Shown one piece after another: positions 41,746 through 52,257 of a DNA stretch of 64,000 nucleotides. How positions within the stretch are numbered: the first letter of the stretch is position 1; each line of letters starts with the position of its first letter. The stretch comes from Mycolicibacterium sp. P1-18 (GTDB taxonomy: Bacteria; Actinomycetota; Actinomycetes; Mycobacteriales; Mycobacteriaceae), in assembly GCF_008329535.1 (NCBI RefSeq), contig NZ_NPKR01000006.1, positions 62,001-126,000 on the forward strand, in the 5' to 3' direction. A model generated the notes under the pieces. That model saw nothing but the letters and a program-made list of their open reading frames with translations, searched no databases and was not told the DNA's origin. Made by a program: the position numbers and the translations under genes.

Positions 41746-42090
41746 TTAGGTTGCCGCGTGAAATGCGTCGATGACGTCGGCCGGAATGCGGCCGCGCGTG
41801 GAAACGCTGTGTCCGTTGCGACGCGCCCAATCCCGAATGGCGGCGCTCTGTTCACGGTCGATAGTCGCGCGACCACGACCCGACCCGGCCGACGAACGAC
41901 CACGGCGACGGCCACCGACGCGGCGGCCTGCCTCTACCCATTGTTTGAGATCGCCACGTAGTTTCGTGGCATTCTTCGACGAAAGGTCGATCTCATAGCT
42001 GACGCCGTCGAGAGAGAATTCGACGGTCTCGTCGGCAGAACCCGCACCGTCGAAATCATCGACTAACGTGACGGTCACCTTTTTTGCCAT
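41746..42090 (-). CDS. lsr2: Lsr2, nucleoid-associated xenogeneic silencer
   Basis: A 114-residue Lsr2. The N-terminal dimerisation domain runs [15 protein letters not shown] to about 60, and the C-terminal DNA-binding domain has the AT-hook-like RGR (TRGRIPADV). It coats AT-rich DNA and is an H-NS analogue. The linker is longer and more Arg/Gly-rich ([17 protein letters not shown]) than some homologues. The ATG has AGGGG upstream. A TATGAC about 35 bases upstream is a candidate -10. Confidence 0.97.
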   Translation of the reverse strand: MAKKVTVTLVDDFDGAGSADETVEFSLDGVSYEIDLSSKNATKLRGDLKQWVEAGRRVGGRRRGRSSAGSGRGRATIDREQSAAIRDWARRNGHSVSTRGRIPADVIDAFHAAT

Positions 42091-42203
42091 TGGCTCACAC
42101 TGCCCCTTCTGCACGGGCGCGTAGTCATACTTCGCTCGAAACCCTGAACAATGTTGGCACAGTAATCGACGCAATTCAACACAAAAGTATGAAACGTCTT
42201 GGG

Positions 42204-43730
42204 CTAGCCCTGCCGACGCACCAGGGGAAACAAAACCGTCTCCCGAATCGACAACCCCGTCAGCGCCATCAACAAGCGGTCGACGCCCATTCCGGTGCCG
42301 GCCGTCGGCGGCATCCCGTACTCCAAAGCCGCGAGGAAGTCCTCGTCGAGGACCATTGCCTCGTCGTCACCCGCGGCAGCGGCCCTGGCTTGCGCTTCGA
42401 ATCTCTCCCGCTGAACCACCGGATCGGTCAATTCCGTGTATCCGGTGGCCAATTCGAAGTGTCGGACGTAGAGGTCCCATTTCTCGGTGACGCCGGGAAT
42501 GCTGCGGTGCTCCCGCGTCAACGGCGAGGTCTCGACCGGAAAGTTCCGCACGAACGTGGGCGCCCACAGGTCGGCCCCGACGGCGTCCTCCCACAGTTCC
42601 TCGACCAACTTGCCGTGGCCGAATCCGCGATCCCGGGCAATTTCGACGCCACGCGAGTCGGCAATCGACCACAGGCGATCGGCCGGGGTTTCGGGGGTGA
42701 TTTCCTCACCGAGCGCCTCGGACAACGACGGGTACATTTCGAGCGTCGCCCATTCGCCGTCGAGATCGTAGGTAGTGCCATCGGGCAGTGGCACGTTTCG
42801 GGTGCCAATCGCCTCGTCGGCCACCTCTTGAATAACCTCACGCGTCACGACCGCACAATCGTCATACGTTCCGTACGCCTGATAAGTCTCGAGCATGGCG
42901 AATTCCGGCGAATGCGTGGAATCGGCGCCTTCGTTTCGAAAGTTCCGATTCATCTCGAACACCTTCTCGAAACCACCGACCAGGCATCGTTTCAGGAACA
43001 GCTCCGGGGCGATGCGAAGGAACAGATCCGCATCGAGGGCATTGGAGTGCGTCACGAATGGTCGCGCGGCGGCGCCACCGGCCAACGTCTGAAGCATCGG
43101 GGTTTCGACTTCGAGGAATCCGCGTCGCTCGTATGCCGAACGCACCGCGCGAACCACCGCAATGCGCTGCCGCGCAATGGTGCGGGCCTCGGGGCGCACG
43201 ATCAGGTCCACGTACCGCTGCCGGACCCGCGTTTCCTCGCTCAGTTCCTTGTGTGCGACGGGCAGCGGCCGCAATGCCTTGGAGATGATTTGCCACGAAT
43301 CGGCGAGCACGGAGAGCTCACCGCGGCGCGAGCTGATCACCTCGCCGTGCACGAACACGATGTCGCCGAGGTCGACGTCGGACTTCCACGCGTCCAGCGA
43401 CTCCCTGCCCACCCCGTCCAGGCTGATCATCGCCTGCAACTGCGTGCCGTCGCCCTCCTGCAGCGTGGCGAAGCACAGCTTCCCCGAGTTCCGCGCGAAG
43501 ACCACCCGGCCGGCGACGCCGACGACCTCGCCGCTCTTGGTGTCGACCTCCAGATCGGCGAACCGGGCGCGAAGTTCGGCCAGGGTGTGGGTGCGGTCCA
43601 CTACGACCGGATAGGGGTCCCGGCCGTCGGCCAGCAGCCGCTCGCGCTTCTCCTGCCGGATCCGGAACTGCTCGGGTAGACCGGAGTCGTCGTTCTTCGA
43701 ACCGGCCTCGGGGACGTCTGCGGAGCTCAC
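42204..43730 (-). CDS. lysS: Lysyl-tRNA synthetase (class II)
   Basis: A 508-residue LysRS. The OB-fold anticodon domain (about 45-165) precedes the class II core: motif 1 near [11 protein letters not shown], motif 2 [18 protein letters not shown], and motif 3 [13 protein letters not shown] near the end. The GTG start gives the expected length. In M. tuberculosis lysS is followed on its other side by coaX/panD genes; here an accessory block intervenes. Confidence 0.96.
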   Translation of the reverse strand: MSSADVPEAGSKNDDSGLPEQFRIRQEKRERLLADGRDPYPVVVDRTHTLAELRARFADLEVDTKSGEVVGVAGRVVFARNSGKLCFATLQEGDGTQLQAMISLDGVGRESLDAWKSDVDLGDIVFVHGEVISSRRGELSVLADSWQIISKALRPLPVAHKELSEETRVRQRYVDLIVRPEARTIARQRIAVVRAVRSAYERRGFLEVETPMLQTLAGGAAARPFVTHSNALDADLFLRIAPELFLKRCLVGGFEKVFEMNRNFRNEGADSTHSPEFAMLETYQAYGTYDDCAVVTREVIQEVADEAIGTRNVPLPDGTTYDLDGEWATLEMYPSLSEALGEEITPETPADRLWSIADSRGVEIARDRGFGHGKLVEELWEDAVGADLWAPTFVRNFPVETSPLTREHRSIPGVTEKWDLYVRHFELATGYTELTDPVVQRERFEAQARAAAAGDDEAMVLDEDFLAALEYGMPPTAGTGMGVDRLLMALTGLSIRETVLFPLVRRQG

Positions 43731-43764
43731 GACGTGCCAGCTTAAATGAGGCTTGAATGGTCGA

Positions 43765-45009
43765 ATGCCCACGACCGTCGACGAGACCGCGCTCGCCGCC
43801 CTGTCCGCCGAGCCACTCGACTGGCGGTACAAGGGCCTACCGTCGCGCTGGTGGGGCCAGACGCCGGCCCAGGTGCGCGCCGCCGGCGTCGACCCGTTCG
43901 CCGACGGCGCCGTGGGGCCGCTGTGCGTGCTGCGCGAGTCCGCCCTCGCCAACAACCTCTCGGCCATGGCCGATTGGTGTCGCGACCGCGGCGTCGAACT
44001 GGCCCCGCACGGCAAGACCCACATGGCACCGCAGCTGCTGGCGCGGCAGTTCGACGCGGGCGCCACGGCGGTCACCCTGGCGACGATCAGCCAGGTACGC
44101 ACGTTTCGAGCCTTCGGCGTCGACCGCGTGGTGCTGGCCAACGAACTGGTCGACGACGCCGGGTTGCGTTGGCTGGCAGGCGAATTGGACGCCGACCCGA
44201 ACTTCCACCTGATGTGCTGGGTCGACTCGGTGCGCGGGGTGGCGGCGATGTCGGCCACGCTGGCCGACGCCGGGGCCCGTCGCCCGGTCGACGTGTGCGT
44301 CGAGGTCGGCATGTCCGGCGGGCGCACCGGCTGCCGGGGCGAGGACGAGGTCGACGCCGTGGCGCGGGCCGCGGCCGAGTCCCGCCAGCTGCGTCTGGTC
44401 GGCGTCGCGGGGTACGAGGCCGCCACGGGCCACGACGTGACCCCCGAGGCCAAGGAACTAGTGCGCACCTATCTTCGGGAGCTGCGCTCGGCGGTGGGCA
44501 GGTTGGCGCCCCTCTTCGAGGGCGACGAGATCGTGGTCAGCGCCGGCGGCAGCACGTACTTCGACGTGGTGGCTGACGAACTGACCGGATGGACGGGCGT
44601 CGGCCCGGTTCGGACCGTGCTGCGCAGCGGGTGCTACCTCACCCACGACGACGGCCTCTACGGACGCACGTCACCGCTGGCGGACGTCCTGCGGCCCGCG
44701 CTGACCGTCTGGGCACAGGTCACGTCGCGCCCCGAGCCCGATCTGGCGCTGGTGACGATGGGCCGCCGGGACGTGTCGTTCGACCAGGACCTTCCGGTGC
44801 CGGGTTCGTTGTCCGACGGTGCGGTGACCAAGCTCAACGACCAGCACGCCTATCTGCGGGTGGGGCGCGCCGACCGCGACCGCGTCGAGGTGGGGACCTG
44901 GCTCGAATTCGGCATTTCGCATCCCTGCACGGTGTTCGACAAGTGGCAGCTGATCCCGGTGCTGGACGACTCGGGCCGGGTGGTCGACCTGGTTCGTACG
45001 TTCTTCTAG
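43765..45009 (+). CDS. D-serine dehydratase-like PLP enzyme (fold III)
   Basis: A 414-residue protein with an alanine-racemase-type N-terminal barrel. The PLP lysine is in PHGKTHMAP (near residue 92). The C-terminal HPCTVFDKW (His-x-Cys near 392) matches the zinc site of eukaryotic-type D-serine dehydratase and D-threonine aldolase. It probably deaminates or cleaves a D-amino acid or 3-hydroxy amino acid; the exact substrate is open. ATG 43765 is used. It meets the IclR gene tail to tail with a four-base overlap. Confidence 0.82.
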   Translation: MPTTVDETALAALSAEPLDWRYKGLPSRWWGQTPAQVRAAGVDPFADGAVGPLCVLRESALANNLSAMADWCRDRGVELAPHGKTHMAPQLLARQFDAGATAVTLATISQVRTFRAFGVDRVVLANELVDDAGLRWLAGELDADPNFHLMCWVDSVRGVAAMSATLADAGARRPVDVCVEVGMSGGRTGCRGEDEVDAVARAAAESRQLRLVGVAGYEAATGHDVTPEAKELVRTYLRELRSAVGRLAPLFEGDEIVVSAGGSTYFDVVADELTGWTGVGPVRTVLRSGCYLTHDDGLYGRTSPLADVLRPALTVWAQVTSRPEPDLALVTMGRRDVSFDQDLPVPGSLSDGAVTKLNDQHAYLRVGRADRDRVEVGTWLEFGISHPCTVFDKWQLIPVLDDSGRVVDLVRTFF

Positions 45010-45818
45010 GGCCGGCTCGAGATGTCGATCCAGCCGAGGCGCCGGCTGATCGTCTCGGCCGCGGCGACGGTGCGCTTGGCGGTCGCGGCGAACTCGTCCT
45101 CGCCCAGCCGGTAGGACGGCCCGGAGACGCTGAGCGCCGCGACCACCCGTCCCGAGGCGTCGTAGACGGGCGCGGCGACGGCGTTGAGCCCGACCTCCAG
45201 CTCCTCCCGCACACACGCCCAGCCCTGCTCGCGCACCCCGTCGAGTTCGGCCTGGAGGGCACTGCGCGTGGTGACGGTGGTGTCGGTGAAGGACTCGAGC
45301 CGGGTGCCGAGGCAGTCGCGCAGCCCGGCGTCGTCCAGGGCAGCCAGCAGCACCTTGCCACTCGAGGTGGCGTGCGCGGGGCAGCTCTGCCCCACCCAGG
45401 TGCGCAGGGCGATGCCGGCGGGCCCGATGGCCTCGGCGACGTTGACGATCCGGTCGCCGTCGAGGACGGCGAGGTTGGTGGTCTCGCCGGATTCCAGCGC
45501 CAGCGCGTCGCACGCCGCCTGACTCTGCTTGACCAGGTCGAGTTGACCGCTGGTGGCGCGCGCCAGCCGGGCGACGGCGAAGCCCAGCCGGTACTTGCCC
45601 CGGTCGGCGAGCTGTTCGACGTAACCGCGGGCCTCCAGCACCGAGACGATCCGCGACACGGTCGACTTGTGAACGCCGAGCTCCGCGGCGATCTCGGTGA
45701 CCCCGGCCTGGCCAAGGGTCGCCAGGATCTCCATGACCACCAGGGCGCGGTCCACCGATTGGACGGACGCAGACCGGCCGCCGTCTTCGGGGGTCCTTCT
45801 GCTCTCCGGTGGTGGCAT
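45006..45818 (-). CDS. IclR-family regulator of the choline operon
   Basis: A 270-residue IclR protein. The winged helix-turn-helix lies at about 20-80 (GVTEIAAELGVHKSTVSRIVSVLEARG) and the effector-binding GAF-like domain at about 90-265 (HATSSGKVLLAALDD). It is the last gene of the minus-strand operon for choline and betaine breakdown, 11 bases after the CBS protein, so it is the likely operon regulator, possibly with betaine or dimethylglycine as signal (inference). Confidence 0.88.
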   Translation of the reverse strand: MPPPESRRTPEDGGRSASVQSVDRALVVMEILATLGQAGVTEIAAELGVHKSTVSRIVSVLEARGYVEQLADRGKYRLGFAVARLARATSGQLDLVKQSQAACDALALESGETTNLAVLDGDRIVNVAEAIGPAGIALRTWVGQSCPAHATSSGKVLLAALDDAGLRDCLGTRLESFTDTTVTTRSALQAELDGVREQGWACVREELEVGLNAVAAPVYDASGRVVAALSVSGPSYRLGEDEFAATAKRTVAAAETISRRLGWIDISSRP

Positions 45819-45829
45819 CGGATCCGACC

Positions 45830-47674
45830 CTATACGGCGGGGATGCCCAAGTTGCCCACACGTCTGCGCACCGCGGCGATCTCCCGCAGACCGTCGTTGA
45901 GCAGGCTCCGGTTCAGCGGGGACAGCTCGGACATGGTGACGACGTCACCGGGACTGTGCCCGGCGACGAGTTGCTCGACCTGATGGGTCATCCGCAGCCG
46001 CTGCAGCATTCCGAACACCTCGCCGAGGGTCGCCGCGTCCCGGTCGCTGAGCGCACCGCACGCCGCGGCCGCCGTCAGCCGGGCCGGCGTCGACGCCGAT
46101 GCGACGTCGCCGACGAGGCCGCCCCACCGGGCGAGGTTCACGATCGGGGTGACGGCGTGACTCTTCAGGTCGAACGTGCCGCCACGCCGCGACAGCACGT
46201 CACGCAGCGACCGGGTGCGCACCCGCCCGGACAATGCGTCGAGCAGCTGCAGCCGGAGCGCATTGGGATGCTCGGCGCGCATCCTGCGGAAGGCCGCGGG
46301 CACCGTGTGCAGGGCGGCGTCCCCCCAGACCACCCTGCCGTCCAGCAGCAGCGAGGACAGGATCAGGCCCTTGCCGACGAGCGGGTCGTCCAACCACCCC
46401 CGGGCCGCCCGGGCCCAGTCGCCCTGGGAGCGTGAGAAGTTGGGGCTCGAGGCCACGGCGCCGTTGCTGTCCGACGGCAACCCGCACTCGTCCAGGATGG
46501 CGTGGGTGCGGCGGGCGATGGCCCGCAGCCGGTCGCCCGCCGGGGACAGGTCGTCGCGCCACGACAGTGCGCTGTCGACGTCGGAGGACGGCATGGCCTC
46601 GCGCCGGGCGATGCTGCCGAGGGTCAGCCACGCGAAACCCGACGTCGGGGTGCCCGCGTCCGCCGGCGCCTCGGCGAGTGCCAGCTCGAGGGCCCGCCGG
46701 ACCACGCTGTCGATCACGATGGACAGGATGCCGCTGGTCGCGCTGGCCTTCGTGCCGCTGAGGAACAGCGCGCTGGCGGTGTGGGTGACGCGCTGCGCGG
46801 CGGCTTGCAGTTCGGCGGCGTCGGCGGCCAGCCCGATCGAACGCCGCAGCATGAAGCTCTGCCGCGCCGAGGCGGCCAGCAGGTCGGCGTCCTCGAGGAC
46901 GCCGACGACCTCGCCGCGGGCGGACGTGACCGGCATGTGCCGAAGCCCGCTCTCCAGCATGGACATCAGCACGGTCTCGGCGGTCAGGTCGGCGGTGACC
47001 CGGCGCGCGGGTGCGCTCATCACGCGGGTGATCGGCACCTCGACCGACAGCCCCGCGGCGACGACGCGCGTCCGCAGGTCCCGGTCGGTGAAGATGCCGT
47101 ACTCGCCGTCGGGCAGCGGGACCAGCGCGTAGGACACGTGCTGCTCGGTCATCCGGATGACCGCGTCGCGCACCGACGCGTCCGGCGCGACGAGCAGGAC
47201 CTCGCCATGGATCAATTCGCCGACCGGCCTGCTGTCGGCGACGGGGACCAGGGCCGGGCGGCTGACGGCGCCGACGCTCCACGCCGACGACGCCAGGAAC
47301 GCCAACCCCGCCGGGGTGGCGAACTGGGTGCGCACCTGCTCGCCGGGCAGCCGGATCAGCGTGCTCGGCTCCGTGGCCCGCGCCACGAACTCCATGCCGC
47401 CGCCGGTGAGCAGCGGGGTGTACCCGAAGATGCCGCCGGGTTCGACGACGTCGACCGCCGCGCCGTCGACGGCCTGCAGCGTCACGCGGCCCGTGCACAC
47501 CATCCAGACGTCGCCGGGCACCCGCGCCGAGTAGTCGGCGACCACGGCGCCTGCGGCGAAGGTGTCCACGGTCGACCCGGCCGCGAGCTCCGCCAGTTCG
47601 TCGGCGGACGCCGACTGGAACGGCGTGTGTTCGCCGAGGAACTGGGTCAGGTCCCCCGGATCAAGTCCGCACAC
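45830..47674 (-). CDS. cNMP-binding / CBS-pair / DUF294 nucleotidyltransferase protein
   Basis: A 614-residue signalling protein. It has a CRP-like cyclic-nucleotide domain (about 10-120), a pair of CBS domains (about 150-275), a DUF294 nucleotidyltransferase with the GSxxRxE...SDxD motif (GSIARREAMPSSDVDSAL, near 345-362), and a C-terminal DUF294_C helical domain. Such proteins often accompany acetate/carboxylate or betaine uptake genes. The GTG start overlaps the choline dehydrogenase gene by 28 bases, implying coupled translation. Function is inferred only as a sensor. Confidence 0.83.
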   Translation of the reverse strand: MCGLDPGDLTQFLGEHTPFQSASADELAELAAGSTVDTFAAGAVVADYSARVPGDVWMVCTGRVTLQAVDGAAVDVVEPGGIFGYTPLLTGGGMEFVARATEPSTLIRLPGEQVRTQFATPAGLAFLASSAWSVGAVSRPALVPVADSRPVGELIHGEVLLVAPDASVRDAVIRMTEQHVSYALVPLPDGEYGIFTDRDLRTRVVAAGLSVEVPITRVMSAPARRVTADLTAETVLMSMLESGLRHMPVTSARGEVVGVLEDADLLAASARQSFMLRRSIGLAADAAELQAAAQRVTHTASALFLSGTKASATSGILSIVIDSVVRRALELALAEAPADAGTPTSGFAWLTLGSIARREAMPSSDVDSALSWRDDLSPAGDRLRAIARRTHAILDECGLPSDSNGAVASSPNFSRSQGDWARAARGWLDDPLVGKGLILSSLLLDGRVVWGDAALHTVPAAFRRMRAEHPNALRLQLLDALSGRVRTRSLRDVLSRRGGTFDLKSHAVTPIVNLARWGGLVGDVASASTPARLTAAAACGALSDRDAATLGEVFGMLQRLRMTHQVEQLVAGHSPGDVVTMSELSPLNRSLLNDGLREIAAVRRRVGNLGIPAV

Positions 47675-49200
47675 TTCTCGGCCATGGTCATCACGGTGAT
47701 GTTGGGGTTGACCGCCGGCAGCTTGGGCATCGCCGACGCGTCGACCACCCGCAGCCGGGACACGCCCTTGACCCGCAGCTGCGGGTCGAGCACCGCCATC
47801 GGATCGTCGACCGCACCCATCCGGGCGGTGGCCGCGGGGTGGTAGACGGTGTTGTGCGTCTGGTGGACGTAGTCCAGCAGCTCGTCGTCGGTGGTCGCAT
47901 CGGGTCCCGGCGCCAGCTCCCGCGCGATCCAGCCCTTCAGCGGCGCCTGCTCGGCGATGGTGCGGGCCAGCCGAAGACCGGCCAGCATGATGCGCTCGTC
48001 GTAGCCCTCGGGGTCGGTGAAGTAGCGGGGGTCGACGCGGGGCCGGTCCCGGTAGTCCAGGCTGCGCAACCGGACGGTGCCGCGCGACCGGCCCTGAGTG
48101 ACGTTGGGCGTCAGGCAGAATCCGTTGTCCGTCGTCGGGTATCCGCGCCGCAACGTGTTCATGTCGAAGGGCACGCTGCCGTAGTGCATCATCAGGTCGG
48201 GCTGCGTCATTCCCTCGTCGACGCACGTGAAGAGACCGATCTCCCACCACTGCGTCGAGCTGGTCACCATCGGCTTGGCGGCCTCCCAGAACACCAGCCC
48301 CTCGACGTGGTCGTCGAGATTGGCGCCCACCCCCGGCGAGTCGACTCGGACGGGAACGCCGATCTCCCGAAGGTGCTCCGCCGGGCCAATTCCGGAGAGC
48401 ATCAACAGCTTTGGCGTGTCGATGGACCCCGCGGTGACGATGACCTCGCGGCGGGCCGACACGGTGTCGTAGCCGGTCAGGTCGGGCCGCTGGTAGCGCA
48501 CCCCGGTCGCGGCGTTGGACTCGTCGAACAGGATCTCCTTGACCCAGCAGTCGGTGCGCACCTCGAGGTTCTTGCGGGAGTCCAGGATTGGGTGCAGATA
48601 GGCGTGCGAGGTCGACATGCGGGTGCCGTCGGCGCCGACGTTGATCTGGAACCAGCCCGCGCCGTTGCGCACCGTTTCGCCGCGGTTGAATGCGACGGTC
48701 GGCAACCCGGCCAGGGCTGCCGCTTCCAGCACGGCGGTGCCGCACGGGTCGACGGGCGGCACGTCCTGCAGGCGCACCGGACCGTCGTGGCCGTGGTCGC
48801 CCGGCGCGTCGTTGGTCTCCAAACGCTTGACCAGCGGCAGGATCTCGGCCGATCCCCAGCCCGTGGCGCCCATCTCGACCCACTCGTCGAGGCACTCGGC
48901 GGGCGGGTGGAACGCGATGCAGGAGTTGTGCGACGAGCAACCACCGAGCACCTTCGCGCGGGCGTGCCGCATGAAGCTGTTGCCCCTTTCCTGCGGTTCC
49001 ACCGGGTAGTCCCAGTCGTAGCCGGAGTCGAGCAGGTGCATCCACTTCGCCAGGGGGAGGATGTCGTCGTTGCCGACGTCGGTGGGCCCGGCCTCGACCA
49101 GGCACACCGTCACGTCGGGGTCCTCCGACAGGCGGGCGGCCAGCACGCAGCCGGCCGTCCCGCCGCCGGCGATGACGTAGTCGAAGGTGTCGTCAGACAT
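47647..49200 (-). CDS. betA: GMC oxidoreductase, probable choline dehydrogenase
   Basis: A 517-residue FAD-dependent GMC oxidoreductase. It has the dinucleotide motif GGGTAGCVLAARLSE (about 11-25), GMC signature 1 region KVLGGCSSHNSCIA, signature 2 TAGSIDTPKLLMLSGIG and a C-terminal active-site HNTVYHPAATARMG with NPNIT. Next to betaine aldehyde dehydrogenase, a choline dehydrogenase role is the best fit, though other alcohols are possible. The ATG at 49200 overlaps the permease end by 8 bases. Confidence 0.8.
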   Translation of the reverse strand: MSDDTFDYVIAGGGTAGCVLAARLSEDPDVTVCLVEAGPTDVGNDDILPLAKWMHLLDSGYDWDYPVEPQERGNSFMRHARAKVLGGCSSHNSCIAFHPPAECLDEWVEMGATGWGSAEILPLVKRLETNDAPGDHGHDGPVRLQDVPPVDPCGTAVLEAAALAGLPTVAFNRGETVRNGAGWFQINVGADGTRMSTSHAYLHPILDSRKNLEVRTDCWVKEILFDESNAATGVRYQRPDLTGYDTVSARREVIVTAGSIDTPKLLMLSGIGPAEHLREIGVPVRVDSPGVGANLDDHVEGLVFWEAAKPMVTSSTQWWEIGLFTCVDEGMTQPDLMMHYGSVPFDMNTLRRGYPTTDNGFCLTPNVTQGRSRGTVRLRSLDYRDRPRVDPRYFTDPEGYDERIMLAGLRLARTIAEQAPLKGWIARELAPGPDATTDDELLDYVHQTHNTVYHPAATARMGAVDDPMAVLDPQLRVKGVSRLRVVDASAMPKLPAVNPNITVMTMAEKCADLIRGT

Positions 49201-50737
49201 CGATGCCGGGAATCTTCGCAACGGCGGCATGCGACTCCAGGGTGCCGATGTGGTGACGGCCCTTCACGGCGTACCACAGCAGACCCGCGCCGAGGATGAC
49301 GCCGATGTAGATGAAGGCGCCCCACGAGTAGTACCAGCCCTCGCCGTAGACGGCTTCGCGCGGCCACGCCAGGTTGAGGGCCATCGCCGCACCCCACGCC
49401 ACGGCGACGATGTTCACCGGCATCCCCCACTTGCCCATCGTGAAGTAGCCACCCTCCTTCAGATCCCTTGGCGGCCACTGCCCCTGGAACCGCTTCTTCA
49501 GAAGCGGTCCGGTCACCATCAGGTAGGCGAGGTAGATCATGATGATGGCGATCGAGGTGAGGACGGTGAAGATCTTGGCCTGGCCCACGTTGATCACCAG
49601 GATCAGCACCGCAAGCACGCCGATCAGGACGGCCGGGATGATCGGGGTCTGCGTCTTGGGATGGACGCGGGCCAGCTTCTCGCCGAAGGGAAGCGCGTTG
49701 TCGCGCGCCATGGCGAACGTGAGCCGGATGGCGGCCGTGTGGACCGCCAGCGTGCACACCGTGACCGCGATGACGATGCAGATCAGGAAGATCGTGCCCA
49801 GCGGGCCCCACATCACCTGCTCGACGATGTACTGCAGACCGCCGGTGCTCTCACCGAGCGCCGGATCCTGAAGGTTGGGTGCGGCCATCACCGCGAAGAC
49901 CAGGATGCCGCCGCCGATGACGAACGACGCCAGGATCGCCCGGAAGATGGCCTTGGGGGCGGTGCGACGCGGCTCGACGGTCTCCTCGCCCAGCGAACTG
50001 GCGGTGTCGAAGCCGTACATCACGTAACCCGATGCCAGCGAGGCGATCAGGAAGGCGCCGAGGAAGCCCGTGCTCTCCCCCGCGCCGTAGCCGTTGGTGG
50101 AGAAGAAGATGTCCGGGCCGCGCTTGATGTTGAACCCGAGGAGCACGACGATCAGCACCGCGGCGATGAGTTCGATGAAGACGCCGGCGCTGTTGATCCG
50201 GGCCATCAGCTTGACCCCGAGGGCGTTGACCAGGGTCGTGAACGCGATGAGGACCGTGCCCAGTAGGACGGCGTTGGCGGGCCCGTCGTATTCGCCGGTG
50301 CCGTCACCGATGATCTGGAACCCGCTCCATAGCCGGGGCAGGTTCAGTTGGTAGGCAAGGGCGACCGCCGAGATCGTGACGATCGACGCCGTCAGCATGA
50401 GCCAGCCGGACATCCATCCGACGATCCGGCTGGCGAGCATCTTCGACCAGTTGTAGACCGCCCCCGCGATCGGATACTTGGCGGCCAGTTCCATGAAGCA
50501 CAGGGCCACTGCCATCTGGCCGACGAACACGATCGGCCACGACCAGAGGTAGGCCGGGCCCGCGGTGCCGTAGCCGAAGTAGAAGAGCTGGAAGGTGCCG
50601 GTGAGGATCGAGATGTAGCTGACGCCGGCGGCGAAGCTGGCGAACTTGCCGATGCTCCGGTCCAGCGATTCCTTGTAGCCGAAGTCGTCCAAGCCGCCGC
50701 TGTCGGTGCTGCTCAGTGCATTCGGGTCAACTGCCAT
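49193..50737 (-). CDS. APC-family permease (choline/amine type)
   Basis: A 514-residue amino acid-polyamine-organocation transporter with about 12 helices. Family features are the first-helix AAGVSYISILTG segment, AAKYPIAGAVYNWSK (about 85-99) and GFDTASSLGEETVEPRRTAPKAI (about 245-267, given here as the loop motif). It resembles the GABA/choline permease subgroup. Position between betB and betA indicates uptake of choline, betaine or a related amine; specificity is inferred from context. Confidence 0.82.
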   Translation of the reverse strand: MAVDPNALSSTDSGGLDDFGYKESLDRSIGKFASFAAGVSYISILTGTFQLFYFGYGTAGPAYLWSWPIVFVGQMAVALCFMELAAKYPIAGAVYNWSKMLASRIVGWMSGWLMLTASIVTISAVALAYQLNLPRLWSGFQIIGDGTGEYDGPANAVLLGTVLIAFTTLVNALGVKLMARINSAGVFIELIAAVLIVVLLGFNIKRGPDIFFSTNGYGAGESTGFLGAFLIASLASGYVMYGFDTASSLGEETVEPRRTAPKAIFRAILASFVIGGGILVFAVMAAPNLQDPALGESTGGLQYIVEQVMWGPLGTIFLICIVIAVTVCTLAVHTAAIRLTFAMARDNALPFGEKLARVHPKTQTPIIPAVLIGVLAVLILVINVGQAKIFTVLTSIAIIMIYLAYLMVTGPLLKKRFQGQWPPRDLKEGGYFTMGKWGMPVNIVAVAWGAAMALNLAWPREAVYGEGWYYSWGAFIYIGVILGAGLLWYAVKGRHHIGTLESHAAVAKIPGIDV

Positions 50738-50760
50738 GGGGCGTCCCTTCGAGGGTGCGG

Positions 50761-52254
50761 TTATTCACCGGTGAACCAGCCTGCGGGTTTCGGCGCGACG
50801 TTGTGCCAGATGTGTTTCAGCTCTTGATATTCCGAGAGCCCCGTGGGGCCCAACTCGCGTCCGTTGCCTGACTTCCCGTATCCGCCCCACTCCGCTGCCG
50901 CGGTGTAGTAGCCAAAGTCGTTCAGCCACACCGTGCCGTGCCTCAACGCGCGCACCACACGTTCGCCCCGCGCTGGATCGGACGTCCGAACGCCCGCCGC
51001 GAGACCGTATTCCGTGTCGTTCCCGAGGCGGATCGCCTCGGCCTCGTCGGTGAACCGCTCCACGGTCAGGATGGGACCGAAGGTCTCCTCCTGGACGATC
51101 GCCATCGAACGGTCGCACTGGTCGAAGATCGTCGGCAGATAGAAGCTGCCGGTGGCCAGCGCCGGATCGGTGGGGCGCGATCCGCCGGTGACCAGCTTCG
51201 CGCCCTCCGAGATCGCCGACGCGACATGGGCTTCCACCTTGGCCCGGTGCTGCTCCGACACCAGGGGTCCGGTCTCGCTGGCCGGATCCATGCCGTCGCC
51301 CATCCGGATCTTCTCGGCGCGGCCGACGAGGGCGGTGACGAAGTCGTCGGCGATCGACTGCTCCACGATCAGCCGGGTGCCCGCCGAGCACACCTGGCCG
51401 GAGTGCAGGAACACCCCCGTCAGCACCTGGTCGACCGCGGCGTCCCAGGCGTCGCCGGTGCCGATGTCGGCGAACACGATGTGCGGGTTCTTGCCACCGA
51501 GTTCCACGGCCACCTTGGTGACGTGCTCGGCGGCGACCTTCGAAATGGTGCGTCCGGTGGCGAGGCCCCCGGTGAAGGAGATGAAGTCGACGTCGCTGTT
51601 GTCGGTCAGTGCAGCGCCGAGGTTCGCGCCGCTGCCCTGGACGAGGTTGACCACGCCACCGGGCACGCCGGCCTCTTCCAGCAGGTGCACGAACGCGATG
51701 GTCGACAGCGGCGTGACCTCGCTGGGCTTGGCGACCATCGTGCAACCGGCACCCAGCGCGGGGGCGATCTTCCAGGACATCTGCAACAGCGGATAGTTCC
51801 ACGGCGCGATGAGGACGCACACCCCGATGGGCTCGCGTACCACGCGGCTGATGACGTCCGGGTTGCCGACGTCGACCACCCGGTCGGCCTGCACGCCGAC
51901 GAGCTTCGCGTAGTACCGGAACACCGACGTCACGTCGTCGATGTCGATTCTGCTCTCCGCCAGTGTCTTTCCGGTGTCGCGGGTCTCCAGCAGCGACAGG
52001 TCCTCCCGGTCGCGCTGCAACAGGTCGGCTATCCGGTCGAGCAGCGCGGCCCGGTCGGCCACCGGCGTCGCGGGCCACGCCCCGTCGTCGAACGCCGCCC
52101 GCGCCGCCGCGACGGCGTCCCGCGCGTCGGTCTCGGTCGCCTCGTCGACCACGGCGGCGACGCTGCCGTCGGCCGGGTTGACGATCTCGCGGGTCCCGGA
52201 GTCGGAGGCGTGCCGCCACTGCCCCCCGATGTAGAGGTCGGGCTCACCGTTCAC
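50761..52254 (-). CDS. betB: Aldehyde dehydrogenase, probable betaine aldehyde dehydrogenase
   Basis: A 497-residue NAD(P)-dependent aldehyde dehydrogenase. The catalytic nucleophile is Cys289 (HSGQVCSAG) and the general base Glu251 (VAVELGGKNP); the N154 region PWNYPLLQ and SFTGG are intact. It closely resembles BetB enzymes. It oxidises betaine aldehyde to glycine betaine. It starts 3 bases after the Rieske gene. Confidence 0.87.
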   Translation of the reverse strand: MNGEPDLYIGGQWRHASDSGTREIVNPADGSVAAVVDEATETDARDAVAAARAAFDDGAWPATPVADRAALLDRIADLLQRDREDLSLLETRDTGKTLAESRIDIDDVTSVFRYYAKLVGVQADRVVDVGNPDVISRVVREPIGVCVLIAPWNYPLLQMSWKIAPALGAGCTMVAKPSEVTPLSTIAFVHLLEEAGVPGGVVNLVQGSGANLGAALTDNSDVDFISFTGGLATGRTISKVAAEHVTKVAVELGGKNPHIVFADIGTGDAWDAAVDQVLTGVFLHSGQVCSAGTRLIVEQSIADDFVTALVGRAEKIRMGDGMDPASETGPLVSEQHRAKVEAHVASAISEGAKLVTGGSRPTDPALATGSFYLPTIFDQCDRSMAIVQEETFGPILTVERFTDEAEAIRLGNDTEYGLAAGVRTSDPARGERVVRALRHGTVWLNDFGYYTAAAEWGGYGKSGNGRELGPTGLSEYQELKHIWHNVAPKPAGWFTGE

Positions 52255-52257
52255 GTG

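Noticed and set aside
47675..49105. Upstream extension of the CBS/DUF294 frame to 1091 residues
   Set aside because: The extension lies out of frame across the GMC dehydrogenase and is Arg/Gly-rich shadow sequence; the GTG at 47674 begins the cNMP domain cleanly.
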